From Pelagibacteraceae bacterium AG-390-M19 (GTDB lineage: Bacteria; Pseudomonadota; Alphaproteobacteria; Pelagibacterales; Pelagibacteraceae): 40,040 nt of DNA. Shown here piece after piece: positions 36,700 to 40,040 of this stretch. Location of the stretch: assembly GCA_003279765.1 (NCBI GenBank), contig QCHC01000005.1, positions 1 to 40,040 on the forward strand, given 5' to 3'. The stretch's first letter is position 1; every line of letters starts with the position of its first letter. The notes below the pieces were generated by a model. That model was not told where the DNA came from. It saw only the letters and a program-made list of their open reading frames with translations, and made no database searches. The position numbers and the translations under genes were made by a program.

Positions 36700-37336
36700 T
36701 CAAATCTCTGTTTAATCTTTTCTCTGATTCTATTCTTATATCTGGATTTGGATTTTCTAAAGTTGTTATTTGTTCAAAAAACTCTTTTGCTTTCTGTTTT
36801 TGATCTTGTGCATAAAAATACTCGGCCATTAAGTATAATGCGTGTGATTTCCATACACTCTCCGAATTAATTAATGGATTTAGCATATTTAGTAAATCAG
36901 CTTCATTTGCCTGATCTGCATTAAATAGTGCCTTTTTATAAATAACTAAATTTTTAATTTCTTTATCTAGTGATGTTTCATCAATTATGACATCAAATAA
37001 TTTATTAACCTCGCTTTGATCAGAAAGGAGGTTGTTATCAATTATAAAATAAAGAGAGAGAGGAGAATAAGTTGGATCTTTTTGATTAATTATCTCCAGT
37101 AATTTATTTAAAGTTATGTCTTTAGAATTTTCAGAATGATCGATCGTGATTGCATTAAAATTATCAGATATCTGTCTTTTTTTATCAGTTGTATATTTAT
37201 CATAACTGTAAACACCTATTACTATTAAAACTAATATAATAACTGAAGAAATTAGAAGTTTTTTGTTATTAATAAAAAAGTTCTTAATTTTTTCGTTTCT
37301 AGTATTTGCGTTTATTATTGATAAATCTTCATCCAT
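36692..37336 (-). CDS. TPR-like inner-membrane protein (YfgM-like)
   Basis: 214 aa; N-terminal TM, C-terminal helical repeat; directly upstream of BamB-like gene. Confidence 0.6.
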   Translation of the reverse strand: MDEDLSIINANTRNEKIKNFFINNKKLLISSVIILVLIVIGVYSYDKYTTDKKRQISDNFNAITIDHSENSKDITLNKLLEIINQKDPTYSPLSLYFIIDNNLLSDQSEVNKLFDVIIDETSLDKEIKNLVIYKKALFNADQANEADLLNMLNPLINSESVWKSHALYLMAEYFYAQDQKQKAKEFFEQITTLENPNPDIRIESEKRLNRDLSE

Positions 37337-37337
37337 A

Positions 37338-40007
37338 TCAAATCATGTTCCTTAACACATATTGGAGAATTCCTCCATTTTTATAATACTCCAACTCATT
37401 TTTAGTATCTATTCTAGATAAAGTCTTCACTTTTTTAATTTCTCCAGAGATATATTTGATCTCTATAATAACTTCATCAGAAGGATTTATGCCTTTTTCA
37501 ATATCAACTACACTTATTAGTTCTGAACCAACTAAATTTAAGCTTTTTCTATTTTCTCCATCTTTAAATTGCAGTGGCAAAATTCCCATCCCAATTAAGT
37601 TTGATCTATGAATTCTCTCAAAGCTTTCAGCAATAACCGCTTTTACTCCTAAAAGTTTAGTTCCTTTAGCAGCCCAATCTCTTGAGGAGCCAGTTCCATA
37701 TTCTTTGCCACCTATAACTACTAGATCAGTTCCTCTTTTTTTATACTCAACAACTGCATCATAAACAGGCATAACTTTTTCTTCAGGATATAATTTTGTA
37801 AATCCACCTTCAGTTCCTGGCGCCATTTCATTTCTAATTCTAATATTTGCAAAAGTTCCTCTCATCATAACTTCATGGTTACCTCTTCTTGAGCCATAAG
37901 AATTATAATCTTTAGGTAAAATTTGATGTTCCATAAAATATTCTCCAGTTGGACTATCTTTTTGTATGCTGCCAGCTGGTGAAATATGATCTGTTGTTAT
38001 CATGTCACCTAATATTAATAACGGTCTTGCATCTTTAATTTCTTTAAATCCTTCTGGTTCATCAGATAAACCTTCGAAGAATGGAGGTTTTTTTACATAA
38101 GTTGAACCTTCATCCCATTTATAAATACTGCTTTTTTCAGTTTTAATTTTTTGCCATTGAGTAGGACCATCAGAAACATTTGAGTATCTTTGAATAAACA
38201 TATCAGCATTCAAAGATTGTTTTAAAGTATTCTCTATTTCTTGATTTGATGGCCAAATATCTTTTAAAAATATATCTTTTCCATCTTTACTTTTTCCTAA
38301 AGGATCTTTGTATAAATCGAACTCCATGTGTCCTGCTATTGCGTAAGCAACCACTAATGGTGGAGAAGCTAAATAGTTTGATTTTATATGAGGAGAAATT
38401 CTTCCTTCAAAATTTCTATTTCCTGATAGTACAGAAACTGCATGAATATTTTCTTTTTGAATTGCTTCTACTATATTTTCAGGTAATGGTCCTGAGTTTC
38501 CAATACAAGTAGTGCATCCATATCCAACTAAATTAAAACCTAATTGATCTAAATAAGTATTCAAACCAGCTTTTTCTAAATAGTCAGTTACAACTTGAGA
38601 TCCGGGTGCTAATGATGTTTTTACCCATGGTTTAACTTCTAGTCCGTACTCAACAGCTTTTTTTGCAAGCAAACCTGCTCCAATTAAAACATTTGGATTT
38701 GAAGTATTGGTACATGAAGTTATTGCAGCAATTAAAATTGAACCATCTTGAATTTCATAATCAGTGTTAGAAACTTTAGAGATTGATTTTTGATCATTAT
38801 TGTTTGCTTCAGATAAAACTTTTTTAAATGAAGTTGGTGCATCAGTTAACAAAACCTTGTCTTGAGGTCTTTTTGGGCCAGAAATAGTTGACACAACTGT
38901 AGACATGTCTAATGAAATTACATCGGTAAATTCTAAATCATTACTTGCCCATAAACCTTGTTCCTTCGCATATTTCTCAACTATCTCAACTGTATGCTTA
39001 TCTCTTCCTGAAAATTTTAAATATTTTAAAGTTTCATCATCTATTGGAAAAAAACCGCAAGTTGCGCCATATTCTGGAGCCATATTTGCGATAGTTGCTC
39101 TATCTGCAAGAGTTAGGTTTTTTAATCCATCTCCATAAAATTCTACAAATTTTCCAACAACACCTTTATCTCTTAGCATTTTTACCACTGTTAAAACAAG
39201 ATCTGTTGCTGTTGTACCTTCGGGCATTTTATTTTTAACCTCGAAACCTATCACTTCGGGTATCAACATAGAAATAGGCTGACCTAACATTCCCGCCTCT
39301 GCTTCAATGCCACCTACTCCCCAGCCTAAAACTGAAAGTCCGTTAACCATCGTTGTATGACTATCTGTACCGACAAGAGTATCTGGAAATATATATTTCT
39401 CTCCTTTAAATTCTTCAGACCAAACTACTTTGGATAAATATTCTAAATTTACCTGATGACATATTCCTGTTCCTGGCGGAACAATTCTAAAATTATCAAA
39501 AGCTTGCTGTCCCCATTTTAAAAATGAATATCTCTCACCATTTCTATTGAATTCTATATCTACATTTTTTTCAAATGAATCTGCTTTTGCAGATTGATCA
39601 ACTTGCACAGAGTGATCAATTACAAGATCGACTGCTGACAATGGGTTAATTGTATTTGGATCTTTATTCTTTTCTTTTACAGCTTCTCTCATGGCAGCTA
39701 GATCTGCAACTGCAGGGATTCCTGTATAATCTTGAAGTAAAACTCTCGCAGGTCTATATGCGATTTCGGTTTTAGATTTTTTTGTTTCTAACCAATTTTT
39801 AATTGCTTCTATTTGGGACTTTGTAACACTTAAGTCATCTTCATATCTCAATAAGTTTTCTAATAAAACTTTTAAAGATTTAGGAAGTTTACCAATTCCC
39901 TCAAGTCCATTTTTTTCTGCTTCGCTTAATGAATAATAATTGTACTCTTTTTTATTGATTGTGATTTTTTTTAGTGAATTGTAAGAATTTTTTTTTCCTG
40001 GTGTCAT
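37338..40007 (-). CDS. acnA: Aconitate hydratase A
   Basis: 889 aa; VGTDSHTTMVNGLSVLGWGVGGIEAEAGMLGQP, AAITSCTNTSNPNVLIGAGLLAKKA, GYGCTTCIGNSGPLP, EYGTGSSRDWAAKGTKLLGVKAVIAESFERIHRSNLIGMGILPL. Confidence 0.97.
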   Translation of the reverse strand: MTPGKKNSYNSLKKITINKKEYNYYSLSEAEKNGLEGIGKLPKSLKVLLENLLRYEDDLSVTKSQIEAIKNWLETKKSKTEIAYRPARVLLQDYTGIPAVADLAAMREAVKEKNKDPNTINPLSAVDLVIDHSVQVDQSAKADSFEKNVDIEFNRNGERYSFLKWGQQAFDNFRIVPPGTGICHQVNLEYLSKVVWSEEFKGEKYIFPDTLVGTDSHTTMVNGLSVLGWGVGGIEAEAGMLGQPISMLIPEVIGFEVKNKMPEGTTATDLVLTVVKMLRDKGVVGKFVEFYGDGLKNLTLADRATIANMAPEYGATCGFFPIDDETLKYLKFSGRDKHTVEIVEKYAKEQGLWASNDLEFTDVISLDMSTVVSTISGPKRPQDKVLLTDAPTSFKKVLSEANNNDQKSISKVSNTDYEIQDGSILIAAITSCTNTSNPNVLIGAGLLAKKAVEYGLEVKPWVKTSLAPGSQVVTDYLEKAGLNTYLDQLGFNLVGYGCTTCIGNSGPLPENIVEAIQKENIHAVSVLSGNRNFEGRISPHIKSNYLASPPLVVAYAIAGHMEFDLYKDPLGKSKDGKDIFLKDIWPSNQEIENTLKQSLNADMFIQRYSNVSDGPTQWQKIKTEKSSIYKWDEGSTYVKKPPFFEGLSDEPEGFKEIKDARPLLILGDMITTDHISPAGSIQKDSPTGEYFMEHQILPKDYNSYGSRRGNHEVMMRGTFANIRIRNEMAPGTEGGFTKLYPEEKVMPVYDAVVEYKKRGTDLVVIGGKEYGTGSSRDWAAKGTKLLGVKAVIAESFERIHRSNLIGMGILPLQFKDGENRKSLNLVGSELISVVDIEKGINPSDEVIIEIKYISGEIKKVKTLSRIDTKNELEYYKNGGILQYVLRNMI

Positions 40008-40040
40008 ATTTTACAAATAAAAAGTTATTATGCTTGTTAA

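Noticed and set aside
1-40040. CRISPR arrays, tRNA/rRNA genes, transposases, prophage or integrase genes
   Set aside because: None recognised; intergenic spaces are very short and nearly all sequence is explained by chromosomal metabolic genes.

Overview
AT-rich, densely packed, low-duplication window that reads as a SAR11 / Candidatus Pelagibacter-like alphaproteobacterial chromosome (inferred from protein content and gene order, not searched). Main blocks: (1) the 3' end of fhs on +. (2) A minus-strand operon of UgpC/MalK-like ATPase, sugar-binding protein, two permeases, a cytoplasmic GH63/mannosylglycerate-hydrolase-like glycosidase, an iron-containing alcohol dehydrogenase and a class I glutamine amidotransferase. 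(3) Trimethylamine monooxygenase (tmm, +). (4) Divergent gpsA and glpK (-). (5) A TMAO ABC transporter (TmoX/V/W-like, -) with a MORN-repeat protein and a membrane-anchored hypothetical inserted between the binding protein and the ATPase. (6) A plus-strand methylated-amine module: TMAO demethylase (tdm, DUF1989+GcvT fusion), small winged-helix protein, FAD oxidoreductase, glutamine-synthetase-like paralogue, MgsA/B/C, conserved hypothetical, Amt transporter, small membrane protein, unlisted 49-aa ORF, GmaS-like synthetase, DAP ammonia-lyase-like enzyme, photolyase. (7) Housekeeping minus-strand genes (YjbQ, ZapE/AFG1, cupin-like, BamB-like, YfgM-like, acnA). The known core is TMA/TMAO/methylamine catabolism. 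Less explained items are a DUF11-like insertion in a sugar permease, a terminator-like hairpin abutting a start codon, the MORN/TM pair in the TMAO operon, small membrane ORFs next to amt and gmaS, and a possible glycosyl-glycerol utilisation route. No tRNA, rRNA, CRISPR or mobile element was recognised.
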